Shown: positions 52,008 through 61,156 of the stretch, one piece after another
How positions within the stretch are numbered: the stretch's first letter is position 1
How the letters are laid out: the number at the start of each line of letters is the position of its first letter
NCBI GenBank assembly: GCA_023434365.1
Contig: JAEYSV010000011.1
Span: 7,997-71,996 of the forward strand
DNA length: 64,000 nucleotides
Direction: 5' to 3'
Source of the DNA: Bacillota bacterium
GTDB lineage: Bacteria; Bacillota; Clostridia; Lachnospirales; Lachnospiraceae
The notes under the pieces: generated by a model
The model's database searches: none
What the model was told of the DNA's origin: nothing
What the model saw: the letters and a program-made list of their open reading frames with translations, nothing else
Program-made: the position numbers and the translations under genes

Positions 52008-53252
52008 TTACTGACTTAATTCATTCGTTTTACTTAAATATCCAAAATAGTATTTCGATAAATCAATAGAATCAACTTCTTCACATAGATGTTCGTAAAA
52101 TCCTCTTTTAGTAGATGTGGACACTTCAACATGTTGTTGATATGTTTCATTACCATCCTCATATACAAACACTATATTATATATGGAACTATAATCTAGT
52201 AGATTGGCCATATTCGCATCCGATAAGGTAATTGCCGCGGTTACTTCTAAACCAGCTTCCATCTTCATTAAGTCACCAGTGTTATACTCAACAGTAGTTA
52301 TAGAATCCCCTTTTTCAATATTCAAACGAACCGATTCCACTTTCACACCTTCAGCGTTATAAACATTAATATCTTTAAGAGTAATATCATTTTCAGTAGT
52401 AAATGATAGTTCTGGTATATCAATTGTTCCTAAAGCAGATGGACTCATAGGTACATCACCGATTATGAAAGAGCTAAACATTAAGCTATTACCGTCAAAA
52501 CTTTCCCTTGTTTCGTAATCCAGCTTAATACTACCTACATTGAAGGTAAATGAATTTTTTCTTGTTATCAGACTAAGCTGAGTTATTTCCTCGTTCTTTA
52601 ACATGTCCGAATCAAGATTCAATGCAATTTCAGCCCTATAATATCGTATTTCTGACCATTTACTTGTATCCAGCTTGTTAAATTCGTCAAGAAATTTATC
52701 GTAGAACATATTATCCCAATTAACGTCCTTGTAACATAGATATAGATAATAAGGAAAATCCTCTTTTTTTATTTCAGTCAAAGAATATGTATATGGTGTT
52801 TCTATTCCCAAATCAATTGTAGCCTCTTCATCACTAATTGCCCTCGAAGAAATGATTGGAACGGTAAAGTATCTCATAGAAGTAAAATTATTATAAATGG
52901 TATGATTAATGTGATTAAATGGCATGTAAACGTACAATTCCGGTAAATTTGCTAATATGTTCATCCCAATAGGATTCTTAGTAATTTCTGGCTTTTCCAC
53001 CTCATTATTACCTTCAGGTATGCTGTTATCCACTTGATTATTATCTAGTTTACTATCATCCGTCTGAACATCATCTAAGTTTTCATCCTCCGATATATTC
53101 TCATCCTCCGATAAATTCTCATCCTCCGATATATTCTCATCCTCCGATATATTCTCATCCTCCGATAAATTCTCATCCGTGCCATTTCCCCGATTACAAC
53201 CTGTTGATAGAACAATAACACTTATCATAAGTAAAACTAACAACTTTTTCAT
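52008..53252 (-). CDS. large lipoprotein with acidic tandem repeats
   Basis: A 414-residue lipoprotein: signal peptide with lipobox LSTGC (cysteine at about residue 19), then repeated SEDEN(I/L)-type hexamers from 18-base DNA repeats (about 53065-53180), then a long beta-rich extracellular domain (about 95-405). The repeat region resembles that of the lipoprotein at 30226-31089 in type, though not in sequence, and varies in the same way by repeat number. Function unknown. Confidence 0.82.
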   Translation of the reverse strand: MKKLLVLLMISVIVLSTGCNRGNGTDENLSEDENISEDENISEDENLSEDENISEDENLDDVQTDDSKLDNNQVDNSIPEGNNEVEKPEITKNPIGMNILANLPELYVYMPFNHINHTIYNNFTSMRYFTVPIISSRAISDEEATIDLGIETPYTYSLTEIKKEDFPYYLYLCYKDVNWDNMFYDKFLDEFNKLDTSKWSEIRYYRAEIALNLDSDMLKNEEITQLSLITRKNSFTFNVGSIKLDYETRESFDGNSLMFSSFIIGDVPMSPSALGTIDIPELSFTTENDITLKDINVYNAEGVKVESVRLNIEKGDSITTVEYNTGDLMKMEAGLEVTAAITLSDANMANLLDYSSIYNIVFVYEDGNETYQQHVEVSTSTKRGFYEHLCEEVDSIDLSKYYFGYLSKTNELSQ

Positions 53253-53440
53253 CTTTTTCCCTTTTCTCTTAATCTCTATTATCTTTTCACTATCTATTTC
53301 ACTATCTATTTCACTATCTTTTTCACTATGTATTTCACTATGTATTTCACTATCTTTTTATCTCTTCACTATCTTTTTTCCGCTCTTCACTCTTCACTAT
53401 TCACTCTTCACTGCCCTTCTAGGCTCTTCGTTCTTCACTG
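53253..53440. repeat. polypyrimidine tract, second
   Basis: Repeats of CACTATCTATTT and CTCTTCACT on the plus strand, ending in TTCTTCACTGCCCTT, the same words as at 32272-32580. No gene is present. Confidence 0.75.
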
Positions 53441-53444
53441 CCCT

Positions 53445-53783
53445 TTAAAGCCCCATCCGCATTAAGCTATTTTCCACGACATCGGTAAGTGAACTTTCCG
53501 CTCCCCAACTAAAATTAAAGATAGCACCACTACCACCACCAGCGCCAATTGCAGAAATATAGATTTCAACACCGTTGTCAACAACGGTAACACTCAAACT
53601 CGCTCTGCTACTGTTGCGCATAAAGTACTTATCATAAACGCGTACTGCAACCTTCATATTCTCATTTACGTAGTCGCTTTGATCAACCAAATTCATGCTA
53701 AGAGCATTATTCATAATATCTTCATCCAACTGGTTGAGAATCATATCAAAATCACCTTGTACTATTCTTTCAACTTTTGCCAT
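53445..53783 (-). CDS. DUF6054-like small protein
   Basis: A 112-residue protein with an N-terminal helix (VERIVQGDFDMILNQLDEDIM) and beta strands with VRVYDKYFMRNSSRASLSVTVVDNGVEIYISAIGAGGGSGAIFNFSWGAE. The layout recalls DUF6054 proteins of clostridia, of unknown function. The assignment is from memory. No signal peptide. Confidence 0.72.
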   Translation of the reverse strand: MAKVERIVQGDFDMILNQLDEDIMNNALSMNLVDQSDYVNENMKVAVRVYDKYFMRNSSRASLSVTVVDNGVEIYISAIGAGGGSGAIFNFSWGAESSLTDVVENSLMRMGL

Positions 53784-53897
53784 AACTTAAATCCCCCATT
53801 TTTAATTTTATATAATCCATTCATTCACCTTATCAAATTTTCAAAAACAGCTTTTCGTTTTATTAACTCTTCTTTTTGTTCATATCTATATCGTACA

Positions 53898-54425
53898 TCA
53901 AGGGCTTAGATAATAATCCATAACTGTTCTTACTAAGTCTTCATTAATATCGAATTCAGTCCCAATACTATGTGTCAAAACACCTGTCTCTCCATACATT
54001 AATTTAATTGACATATCATATTCTTTGCCGTCTTGCTTTACTACCAAATCATAATTTACATCCCAATCATAGAATATACTTGGGCTTATACTAACAAATT
54101 CGAATCGCATAACAGCAATCTTGTTCTCATCCAAATACTTTTTGTTATTGATAAAGTTCTCGTAACTCTTTTTACGAAACTCTTCATATGTTCCGATATC
54201 CTCAGTGGCACTATCTTTAATATTATTATATATTGCAGTAACGTTAATCCTCTCAAATGCTTCTTCCAAATTATTATCATTATATAACTCAATGGTCTTA
54301 CTAACCTCATTTATCACATAATAATTAGAGAAGGTGATACCTTTTCTAATTAGCGAGAATACATACAATAATAATATGGTTATCACCATACCTATAGCGA
54401 TCAATATCCTATATTTCTTACTCAT
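53898..54425 (-). CDS. membrane-anchored hypothetical protein
   Basis: A 175-residue protein with an N-terminal transmembrane segment (ILIAIGMVITILLLYVFSLI, about 7-26) and an extracellular domain resembling a DUF4878/DUF5105-type fold (EAFERINVTAIYNNIKD, VNYDLVVKQDGKEYDMSIKLMYGE), a guess from pattern only. Confidence 0.72.
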   Translation of the reverse strand: MSKKYRILIAIGMVITILLLYVFSLIRKGITFSNYYVINEVSKTIELYNDNNLEEAFERINVTAIYNNIKDSATEDIGTYEEFRKKSYENFINNKKYLDENKIAVMRFEFVSISPSIFYDWDVNYDLVVKQDGKEYDMSIKLMYGETGVLTHSIGTEFDINEDLVRTVMDYYLSP

Positions 54426-54504
54426 CCTCCACCCCTTATGTATTATATTTTATTACTACTTTGTTTACAGTGGCATATGTAACCCCCTATACGATAAGTT
54501 TCCG

Positions 54505-54852
54505 CTATTTACATAAGCTTCTCAGATAAATCATATTACGGTCTGGGTCATAAAAGCTCATATTGATCGCTCCCCATGGCCGTTTCGTAGGCTTTTCGAT
54601 AATCTCTACGCCCATTTTACATACCTTTTCATATTGCATTTCAATATCCTCAACCGTAAATGCTATGCAAATATTTTGATTGGCATTGTTTTTAGCAGCA
54701 CCATCGTTATAGATTGTTAGCATAGTCTCATCTGCAAGAATTGTCTGGTGCACCTCATCATTACTATCATTATCTGCTTCAAACAATCTTTTATAGAAAT
54801 TAGCTAATCTTACGACATCATTTGTTAATAGACATACCTCCCCAATTTTCAT
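54505..54852 (-). CDS. VOC/glyoxalase-fold protein
   Basis: A 115-residue protein: KIGEVCLLTNDVVRLANFYKRLF at the N-terminus, and ICIAFTVEDIEMQYEKVCKMGVEIIEKPTKRPWGAINMSFYDPDRNMIYL at the C-terminus, the typical second half of a VOC module with its metal-binding glutamate position. The start is ATG 54852, with AAGGGGCGG upstream. It is more like glyoxalase/bleomycin-resistance proteins than the PhnB-like one at 435-800. Confidence 0.88.
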   Translation of the reverse strand: MKIGEVCLLTNDVVRLANFYKRLFEADNDSNDEVHQTILADETMLTIYNDGAAKNNANQNICIAFTVEDIEMQYEKVCKMGVEIIEKPTKRPWGAINMSFYDPDRNMIYLRSLCK

Positions 54853-54956
54853 CAGCACACCGCCCCTTAACATTCATATAGTCATACCAAAATATTACCA
54901 TATTGCACCAAATAGATAAATAGCAAATTTGATTTGACATCATTCGCTACCGCAGT

Positions 54957-55811
54957 TTACCTTTCGTATAGTCCGAGACAATAGACTAGTACCGCCTGCT
55001 GCACCTCAAGTAAGTGCTTCTTAAACTCATATCCTACAAAATAAGGACTATCCATAACTTTTGCCGAAACCTCTTCTCCTCTGAAAAATGGTGGGCAAGG
55101 GTTGAGCATTGCTCCCATTTTTGCCATGTCCATCACCTTATCTGTGATTTGGTATTCATGAAAATCTCCCAAGTCGTTTGATGATAGCGAATCCGTACAT
55201 ACAATATCTGCTCTTATAATTGCTTCGCCGATATTATGATACACTTGAACTCCAGGGATTTCATAGCCAGGCGGGCAACACTGAATTAAATGAAGTCCCA
55301 TAACCTCTGCAGCTTCTTTCCATGCTTGACCGATATTTCCCCTTTTACCTACAAACAAATAAGTATCGTTAAGATAATCTTCTCGCAACTTTGATAGTGC
55401 ATAGAGATCTGATAGAATCTCACATGGATGGTTACTATCCGTCATGGCATTAATTACTGGGAAATGAGCATATAACGACATTTCCTTCATTCGCCCAATG
55501 TCTTTATGACGAACAATGACTGCGTCCGTCCAATTATTCAGATAACCGATAACGTCACGGATTTCTTCCTTCTTATTAAGCGTCTCCGGTGGAAATAGAA
55601 TCGTTTGCCCTCCTAGCTGGTGAACTCCTTTCTCAAAGGTAATTCTAGTCCGAATACTGCTTTCTGGAAAGAACAGAACGATAGTTTTTCCTACCAAAAC
55701 ATTGGCATATTGGTGATCATTAATTTTATCCGCAATCTGAAATAGTGTTTCTATTTCGCTTCGTTTATAATCCGTTAGTTGAAGAAACGATCTGGTTGTC
55801 TTTGCTTTCAT
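54957..55811 (-). CDS. ornithine/aspartate carbamoyltransferase family protein, variant motifs
   Basis: A 284-residue protein with the transcarbamylase fold: the carbamoyl-phosphate motif reads SSIRTRITFEKG (S-x-R-T-R), the next motif HPCEILSDL (HPxQ with Q changed to E), and the C-terminal amino-acid-binding motif NPCPPFFRGEEVS (HCLP changed to CPP). These changes at substrate-binding positions suggest a different acceptor from ornithine or a new activity. It is isolated, with no arginine or pyrimidine genes nearby. ATG 55811 has AGGCAGGG upstream. Confidence 0.85.
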   Translation of the reverse strand: MKAKTTRSFLQLTDYKRSEIETLFQIADKINDHQYANVLVGKTIVLFFPESSIRTRITFEKGVHQLGGQTILFPPETLNKKEEIRDVIGYLNNWTDAVIVRHKDIGRMKEMSLYAHFPVINAMTDSNHPCEILSDLYALSKLREDYLNDTYLFVGKRGNIGQAWKEAAEVMGLHLIQCCPPGYEIPGVQVYHNIGEAIIRADIVCTDSLSSNDLGDFHEYQITDKVMDMAKMGAMLNPCPPFFRGEEVSAKVMDSPYFVGYEFKKHLLEVQQAVLVYCLGLYER

Positions 55812-55886
55812 TCTATTACCCTGCCTTCTTATATTACTAAAAATTTCCATCCTTCAATCATTGTGTTGTACTTCTCACAAGTATAT

Positions 55887-56030
55887 CTATAATTCTTTAA
55901 CCAACCAAAACTCCCGTATCTCTATTCTTTTCTCCTCGTAAGAAATGAGCGTTGTTTCACCAATCGTCCTGCCTGTCTTTTCTAGAAAATATTTGATCAT
56001 ATAATATCCACACGCATATCCGGCACAAAT
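55887..56030 (-). pseudogene. C-terminal remnant, Zn-peptidase-like
   Basis: Between two stop codons the frame reads ICAGYACGYYMIKYFLEKTGRTIGETTLISYEEK and further to 47 codons. This is like the C-terminal end of DUF2268-type putative zinc peptidases (AGY-x-xGYY-x-(V/I)-K-x-(Y/F)LE). There is no start codon or upstream part, so it is a remnant. Confidence 0.45.
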
Positions 56031-56042
56031 CTATCATTATGT

Positions 56043-58307
56043 TTAATCTTGTATGTTCTCATAAGCCTTATACAGTATATTTCCTTGGTAATCTGACAGG
56101 ATAAATACATTCCCTCTATGTATCAGCATACCATTTTCATCAGCATAGATAATCTTTTCATTGAGTGATGACGTATAAACACAAGTGTCTTTCACATAGA
56201 TCTGAGTTTGCACTGTATTATCACTATTATTAAGATAGGTAACGACACAATTATCACTGAATTTATAAAATGAATCACAGGACGTTATTAACTTATCATA
56301 GTAATATAAACATCCCGTTGCTGGCTGAGCATCTGGATTCCATTGAGAAAACATACTATAAGGATAATTAATACTACTATCAGATCCATATTCACTAAAT
56401 AAGCGCAATGTCCCCTTGGATAAAACGATTTCTGTTTCTTCCCCTGATAAGAAGCATCTGATAGTGCAACCATTATCCGTATACTTGAAGAATACATCGT
56501 TATCGACATACCGAAACTCCTCCGGTATTGACTCAATAATTTTTCCCTCAAAATCAGTGATATAATATCTTTCGTTATTTTTCACTATAACAGAATGGGT
56601 TTCCTCATTTACATACTGGAAGAAATAATCAAAATCTGATACCTTACACTTATTAAGCTTTTGAAAGGTTGCTACGTCAAATACTATGTCTCCGTCTGGA
56701 GATAACAACATTGGATTATCATTGCGATCATGTAAACGATATTGATTATTAACGTCGCTTATAAATGATTTTAGTTGTTTAACTATAAGAATATTCTCGT
56801 CACAATAGTCGATATCGGATATGTCATTTACATATACAACATTACCAACAAGGGTATATAATAGTTCTTTGCCAACCTTTAATTTAAACAATAGGTTTCC
56901 TTCATAATCATAGATAGCATCTTCACTACAAAGAAAACGTTTGGTTGATCCTACCCGTATATGATCAAACGGTAAGATCCACGAATTCGAGCGCAGATTA
57001 TAAATTCCGTAATTCGGGTTCTCATATTCATATACTTCATTATTAGTCCTATAATCTGTAAATACGGAAAGCGCTAAAGGTAACTGGTCATCGATTATAT
57101 GAGCATACGAATCCGTGCTTAACCAGTAATATGCATTATTAAAATAATTCGTTATGTTTACTTTATTGTCTATTAAGAGCAATGTCTTTTCACTCAAAGG
57201 CAACATGATTCGTTCATTGTCTTTTAATGCTAATAGTTTTTTCGTATTATTTGCATGATTAGATAATAATGACGCTTTATCAATCTCATATATCTCAGGA
57301 ATGATAGAGCTATAATCAAAGCGTGAATCAAAAGGAACATACCCATGTGAAGCAATCAGTTTTTGCGCTTTTTTACTAGTTAGCCACTCGTATAGTTGAT
57401 AAGTGTTGGAAGTGGTTGGTTCATTGCTTCGAATGATGGCATAATATGTAGTTATATAAGGATATGTTTTATCCTTTATCGTTTGGTGGCTTGGTTCTAC
57501 CCCATTTACTTTCAATATTTGCTGGTCTTGTTGCTTGGCCATAAACGTTTCATAATAAAATGAGGAGTAACCCAGCGAATTCTTTCGATTATCATACGTC
57601 GCTATTGTCTTTTGTTCCGATTCCGTATAGCCTAAACAATAATGAGGGGCTGGTAACATTGTTACATCTTTCATTACATAGTTTCCCATAGTATATTGAC
57701 TTCCCGTATAGTTTTCATTTTGAAACGGGAGAATTTCACTGGTCTCACCACCCACCTCCGACCAGTTAATTATCTTTCCACTATAAATATCTACAATTTG
57801 CTGATGGGTTAACTCATGAACTGGATTGGACTGATTTGCTAAGAAAACCAATGCATCATAAGCGATTGGTTTCATTGTAAAGGAAACACCTTGTTCTTTG
57901 CTTATGTTTAGCAATTCCTGCTCCGGCTCAGTAGCTATAATGAGATCCACTTCTTTCGTGTATAACCTAAAGTAAGGGCCAGAATTCTCTGGTTTACAGT
58001 GTGTAATATTGGCTTCTGCTTCTTCATGAGTTGCACCAGTAAGCGACTCGTAAACGGCATAAGAAAGAGGAAGCGTTGCAAAGTTTCCATCCACTCTAGG
58101 ATAACTTTCTTTAGCAATCTGAAAGCTCTCTGCTTTCAGATCCTCTGGGGTTACTTCCTCGGTGGCTGAAGGTGTTTTCGACGCATTGACCTCCTCAGAT
58201 GATATAGGTGCTCCTGATTCCTTCAAGACATCCTCTCCCCTATTCCCACTATTGCAGGAACTAAGCATAAGAATAAGTGCTAATAATAATACGACTGTTC
58301 TCTTCAT
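56043..58307 (-). CDS. PstS-like lipoprotein with C-terminal propeller-like region
   Basis: A 754-residue lipoprotein (lipobox LSSC, about residue 18). Residues about 65-330 match a PstS-like phosphate/anion-binding domain (YPRVDGNFATLPLSYAVYE; YDALVFLANQSNPVHELTHQQIVDIYSGKIINWSEVGG). The rest (about 340-754) has repeated tryptophan/tyrosine-glycine strands (YDYEGNLLFKL, YITDFEGKIIE), as in WG-repeat or beta-propeller regions. No pst transporter genes are adjacent, so it may sense or capture a ligand at the surface. Confidence 0.82.
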   Translation of the reverse strand: MKRTVVLLLALILMLSSCNSGNRGEDVLKESGAPISSEEVNASKTPSATEEVTPEDLKAESFQIAKESYPRVDGNFATLPLSYAVYESLTGATHEEAEANITHCKPENSGPYFRLYTKEVDLIIATEPEQELLNISKEQGVSFTMKPIAYDALVFLANQSNPVHELTHQQIVDIYSGKIINWSEVGGETSEILPFQNENYTGSQYTMGNYVMKDVTMLPAPHYCLGYTESEQKTIATYDNRKNSLGYSSFYYETFMAKQQDQQILKVNGVEPSHQTIKDKTYPYITTYYAIIRSNEPTTSNTYQLYEWLTSKKAQKLIASHGYVPFDSRFDYSSIIPEIYEIDKASLLSNHANNTKKLLALKDNERIMLPLSEKTLLLIDNKVNITNYFNNAYYWLSTDSYAHIIDDQLPLALSVFTDYRTNNEVYEYENPNYGIYNLRSNSWILPFDHIRVGSTKRFLCSEDAIYDYEGNLLFKLKVGKELLYTLVGNVVYVNDISDIDYCDENILIVKQLKSFISDVNNQYRLHDRNDNPMLLSPDGDIVFDVATFQKLNKCKVSDFDYFFQYVNEETHSVIVKNNERYYITDFEGKIIESIPEEFRYVDNDVFFKYTDNGCTIRCFLSGEETEIVLSKGTLRLFSEYGSDSSINYPYSMFSQWNPDAQPATGCLYYYDKLITSCDSFYKFSDNCVVTYLNNSDNTVQTQIYVKDTCVYTSSLNEKIIYADENGMLIHRGNVFILSDYQGNILYKAYENIQD

Positions 58308-58469
58308 TATTAATCCTCCCCTAAATAGATATACGTTATCGATATATACTTAATGTTTTCTGCAATAGTCACAATTGATGATATAATATTGTCATTATAT
58401 CACAAATAATAGTTTCCTGAAACTGGTAATGTCTTATTATAAGAGACGCAGATCAATTTCCTTTGCTAT

Positions 58470-58499
58470 AAAAGGCCATGGTAGCAACCATGGCCTTTT
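58470..58499. terminator. bidirectional terminator
   Basis: AAAAGGCCATGGT (58470-58482) and ACCATGGCCTTTT (58487-58499) form a 13-bp stem with a 4-base loop, T-rich on both strands. It lies 2 bases from the stop of the formamidase gene. Confidence 0.92.
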
Positions 58500-58501
58500 C
58501 A

Positions 58502-59383
58502 TTAGAACAATGAATTCATATATTTTTTACTTACCTTCATTCGAACCGTACGTTTCGGATCTACTACCTGGCAGAACTCAAGATTTCCTACTGCACTCAG
58601 AAACATTCCTGCTTCATTAAAGCTGAAGCCCAACCGCTGCATTACGACATTGACCATATCATAAGTAGCCATCTCAATCGCCATCTCGATATTACTATCC
58701 GAGGCAATTGTATAACAATAATCATTATCCTCTAACATAGGGTTTTGAATGGTTACCTTAGGAAGAATCTCTACTGTCAAAGTAATAGTTGCCGGAATTT
58801 CGACTCCAGTTACCATAATTTCTCCATCGCCCATACAGGCATGGACATCACCCAACGAAAGTAGTGCCCCTTCATGATATATAGGTAAATATAAGGTTGC
58901 ACCGGCGGCAATCTTAGTATTATCCATATTCCCACCATGACTGCCTGGCTCGCCACAAGGAATACTTCCTTCTTTTGGTGCTACTCCAATCACCCCAATC
59001 ATAGGGGTAATCGGTATCTGAATAGAATCACTGAAGATGGCTTTTTGTTCTACGATTGGGATTCTCTTAATCTGGCTCTCCGTAACATACTTCCCTAGCA
59101 CACCATTTTCTGGAATGGCTGCCATCGTGCCACAATCTTCCACTTCAATAGAATGTATGGTAATCTTTAATGTATCATTAGGCATTGCTTGTTCAATAAA
59201 AATGGGACCTGTCGCTGGATTAATGTGCTCCCAATCAAGTGAATCTACTTTCTGGGATTCACTAACCAATTGATTATTGAAACAATCCTTGGTATGTAAG
59301 GTAATCATCTCTCCACTTTTCACCTTGACAACTGGCAAATTATTTTTAGACATTTGAAATATAACTTGGTCCTTAATTATCAT
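58502..59383 (-). CDS. acetamidase/formamidase family protein
   Basis: A 293-residue protein of the FmdA/AmdA family: NPATGPIFIEQAMPNDTLKITI, GSHGGNMDNTKIAAGATLYLPIYHEGALLSLGDVHACMGDGEIMVTGVE, with the metal-binding H and D residues of the family. It hydrolyses small amides such as formamide to ammonia and acid. ATG 59383 has AGGAG 9 bases upstream. It is followed by a bidirectional terminator. Confidence 0.92.
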   Translation of the reverse strand: MIIKDQVIFQMSKNNLPVVKVKSGEMITLHTKDCFNNQLVSESQKVDSLDWEHINPATGPIFIEQAMPNDTLKITIHSIEVEDCGTMAAIPENGVLGKYVTESQIKRIPIVEQKAIFSDSIQIPITPMIGVIGVAPKEGSIPCGEPGSHGGNMDNTKIAAGATLYLPIYHEGALLSLGDVHACMGDGEIMVTGVEIPATITLTVEILPKVTIQNPMLEDNDYCYTIASDSNIEMAIEMATYDMVNVVMQRLGFSFNEAGMFLSAVGNLEFCQVVDPKRTVRMKVSKKYMNSLF

Positions 59384-59397
59384 ATTGCACACTCCTG

Positions 59398-59559
59398 TTA
59401 TTCTACTTTAATATTTTTCACATATACATTCCAAAACCAAGTTCCCCTTAATTGACTCATACCACTTGTTATTCTCTTATTCACGGTAAATAACCAATTT
59501 TGATGCGTATACACATAGTTTGGAACTTCATCATTAATAATATCTAATGCTTCATGCAT
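59398..59559 (-). CDS. small ORF, 53 residues, doubtful
   Basis: Between the ACT-domain gene and the formamidase gene a frame reads HEALDIINDEVPNYVYTHQNWLFTVNKRITSG and further to 53 residues. The ribosome binding site is weak, although a GTG five codons upstream is possible. The sequence composition looks coding, but it may be a remnant. Confidence 0.4.
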   Translation of the reverse strand: MHEALDIINDEVPNYVYTHQNWLFTVNKRITSGMSQLRGTWFWNVYVKNIKVE

Positions 59560-59585
59560 CAATTCACTCTTCACTATCTTTTCAT

Positions 59586-60371
59586 CTATTCCGCCCAGTT
59601 CATCTGCTCATCTGGAATGCCTTGCTTTCTACACATTGTAATAACCTCATCCAATTCTTCTTGATTACCAATTGTATATTTTAGAATCAAATCCCTAAAA
59701 ACAATATACTTTACATTGTTTCGCTTAAAGTCCACGAACCATGAAACACCCGTCTTTTTACCGTCAATCATAACCTTAGCAAACCTTTCGGGCAGATCAA
59801 TTACATTCGAAGTAAATGATATTGCAGTCCAGTAACGTGGTGCATTGTCTGTCTTCCATAATTCCACCTTATTTACAGCAAGACTATCTAGGATATCCTC
59901 ATTCTCAACACTTTCCTTAATCAGTAATCCCTCATAACTAATATTATCTTCTTTGATTTGTGGCTTGCCGCACGCTTTCTGTTCTTTTACTTCATCAACT
60001 GCTGGCTCAGTTAAGTTATATCCATTTTCTTGAAGTATGCTGATTGCCTTCTCAAAATCACCCTGTTTCACTAGGATATAGTCTGTGTTGTAGGTTGAAA
60101 TGGCAAAAATACCAATCTGATTATCTGCTAATAATGTTGATATTTTTGATAAAATACCAATTAAGGAAAAGTCTAATACCCCTTGTATTCTAAATGCTTT
60201 CCACCCGTTATCTTGCTCAATTACATTCTTTGGCACTAGATATGAACTACAAACTAATGATATTTCTTCATCAGTTTTTCCAATAAAACAAAACTCATCT
60301 GTGTAATCAATTTGCGATAAATCCGCCACTTTACATATAGAAAAATCTTGTTCAATTATTTTAAGTTCCAT
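59586..60371 (-). CDS. ACT-domain protein
   Basis: A 261-residue protein. Residues 1-135 hold two ACT-like segments (DEEISLVCSSYLVPKNVIEQDNGWKAFRIQGVLDFSLIGILSKISTLLADNQIGIFAISTYNTDYILVK), like the ACT_7/CASTOR-type proteins that bind amino acids. The C-terminal part (about 150-261) has WYFVDFKRNNVKY-like strands of unknown role. The start ATG 60371 overlaps the Nudix stop by one base (TAATG). Confidence 0.85.
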   Translation of the reverse strand: MELKIIEQDFSICKVADLSQIDYTDEFCFIGKTDEEISLVCSSYLVPKNVIEQDNGWKAFRIQGVLDFSLIGILSKISTLLADNQIGIFAISTYNTDYILVKQGDFEKAISILQENGYNLTEPAVDEVKEQKACGKPQIKEDNISYEGLLIKESVENEDILDSLAVNKVELWKTDNAPRYWTAISFTSNVIDLPERFAKVMIDGKKTGVSWFVDFKRNNVKYIVFRDLILKYTIGNQEELDEVITMCRKQGIPDEQMNWAE

Positions 60372-60817
60372 TATATTTCCTCCCACATATTCCTTTTCAT
60401 TGCTTCGTTTATCAGCTTAGGTTGTATGAACGGATAGGTCCAGTTATCGATTAATTCTTCAGTTATTATAATTTTCTCAATTTCACTATGTAATTCTTCT
60501 TCAAATGATTTAATGTCAGCATAATAGAGCATACCAAATGTTTCATTTTCCAGAGTTTCATCACTTCTTGTGTTACCCTTTACGGAATAAACACAAATTG
60601 GTTGTAAATCAAACTCTATTGCTCCAGTTTCTTCTCTCAGCTCTCTTTTTGCCGTATCAATAATCGCTTCATTGATTTCTCTATGTCCACCAGGAACCTC
60701 AAACGTATCCCTCTCTCTATGTTTACAAAATACCCACTTTTGATCCGTTTTCGCAATAATCACTGCAAACTGCAATAACTCATCGTCTACCTGATCATGA
60801 AATGATACTTCTACCAT
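60371..60817 (-). CDS. Nudix hydrolase
   Basis: A 148-residue protein with a perfect Nudix box GGHREINEAIIDTAKRELREETGA, which binds Mg2+ and cleaves nucleoside-diphosphate-linked substrates. The rest fits 8-oxo-dGTPase-like members (ITKTDQKWVFCKHRERDTFEVPGG). Directly upstream is a MazG-like protein, so the pair may clean the nucleotide pool. Confidence 0.93.
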   Translation of the reverse strand: MVEVSFHDQVDDELLQFAVIIAKTDQKWVFCKHRERDTFEVPGGHREINEAIIDTAKRELREETGAIEFDLQPICVYSVKGNTRSDETLENETFGMLYYADIKSFEEELHSEIEKIIITEELIDNWTYPFIQPKLINEAMKRNMWEEI

Positions 60818-60836
60818 TTATAACTCCTCCAGCTAT

Positions 60837-61154
60837 TTATTTCGCATCGTCCACATATTCTAAAAATAATTTCTTCTCAAATCCACCTCTGGCCTCTGCT
60901 TTTTCTCTGCGTTTTTCTTCTAATTCTTCTTCCGTAAAACCTCGTGCCTTACAGATAGCATATAAGACCTCCAGGATATCTGCCATTTCTTCTAGGTTCT
61001 TATCTTGCAGATACTCATTTACTTCCTCGCCAAGTTTCTTATCAAGTTCAGTAATGTAATCTTGCTCTGAAAGAACATGATAAACTGCATTATTACCGCC
61101 CTGTGCAATGATTTCAGGAATTCTATCTCTTACTAGTTTGTTATATTTTCTCAT
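60837..61154 (-). CDS. MazG-like nucleotide pyrophosphohydrolase
   Basis: A 105-residue protein beginning YNKLVRDRIPEIIAQ and continuing LGEEVNEYLQDKNLEEMADILEVLYAICKARG, the E-x-x-E and E-x-x-D metal motifs of all-alpha NTP pyrophosphohydrolases (phosphoribosyl-ATP-pyrophosphatase-like). It acts in removal of non-canonical NTPs. It neighbours the Nudix gene. Confidence 0.9.
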   Translation of the reverse strand: MRKYNKLVRDRIPEIIAQGGNNAVYHVLSEQDYITELDKKLGEEVNEYLQDKNLEEMADILEVLYAICKARGFTEEELEEKRREKAEARGGFEKKLFLEYVDDAK

Positions 61155-61156
61155 AC

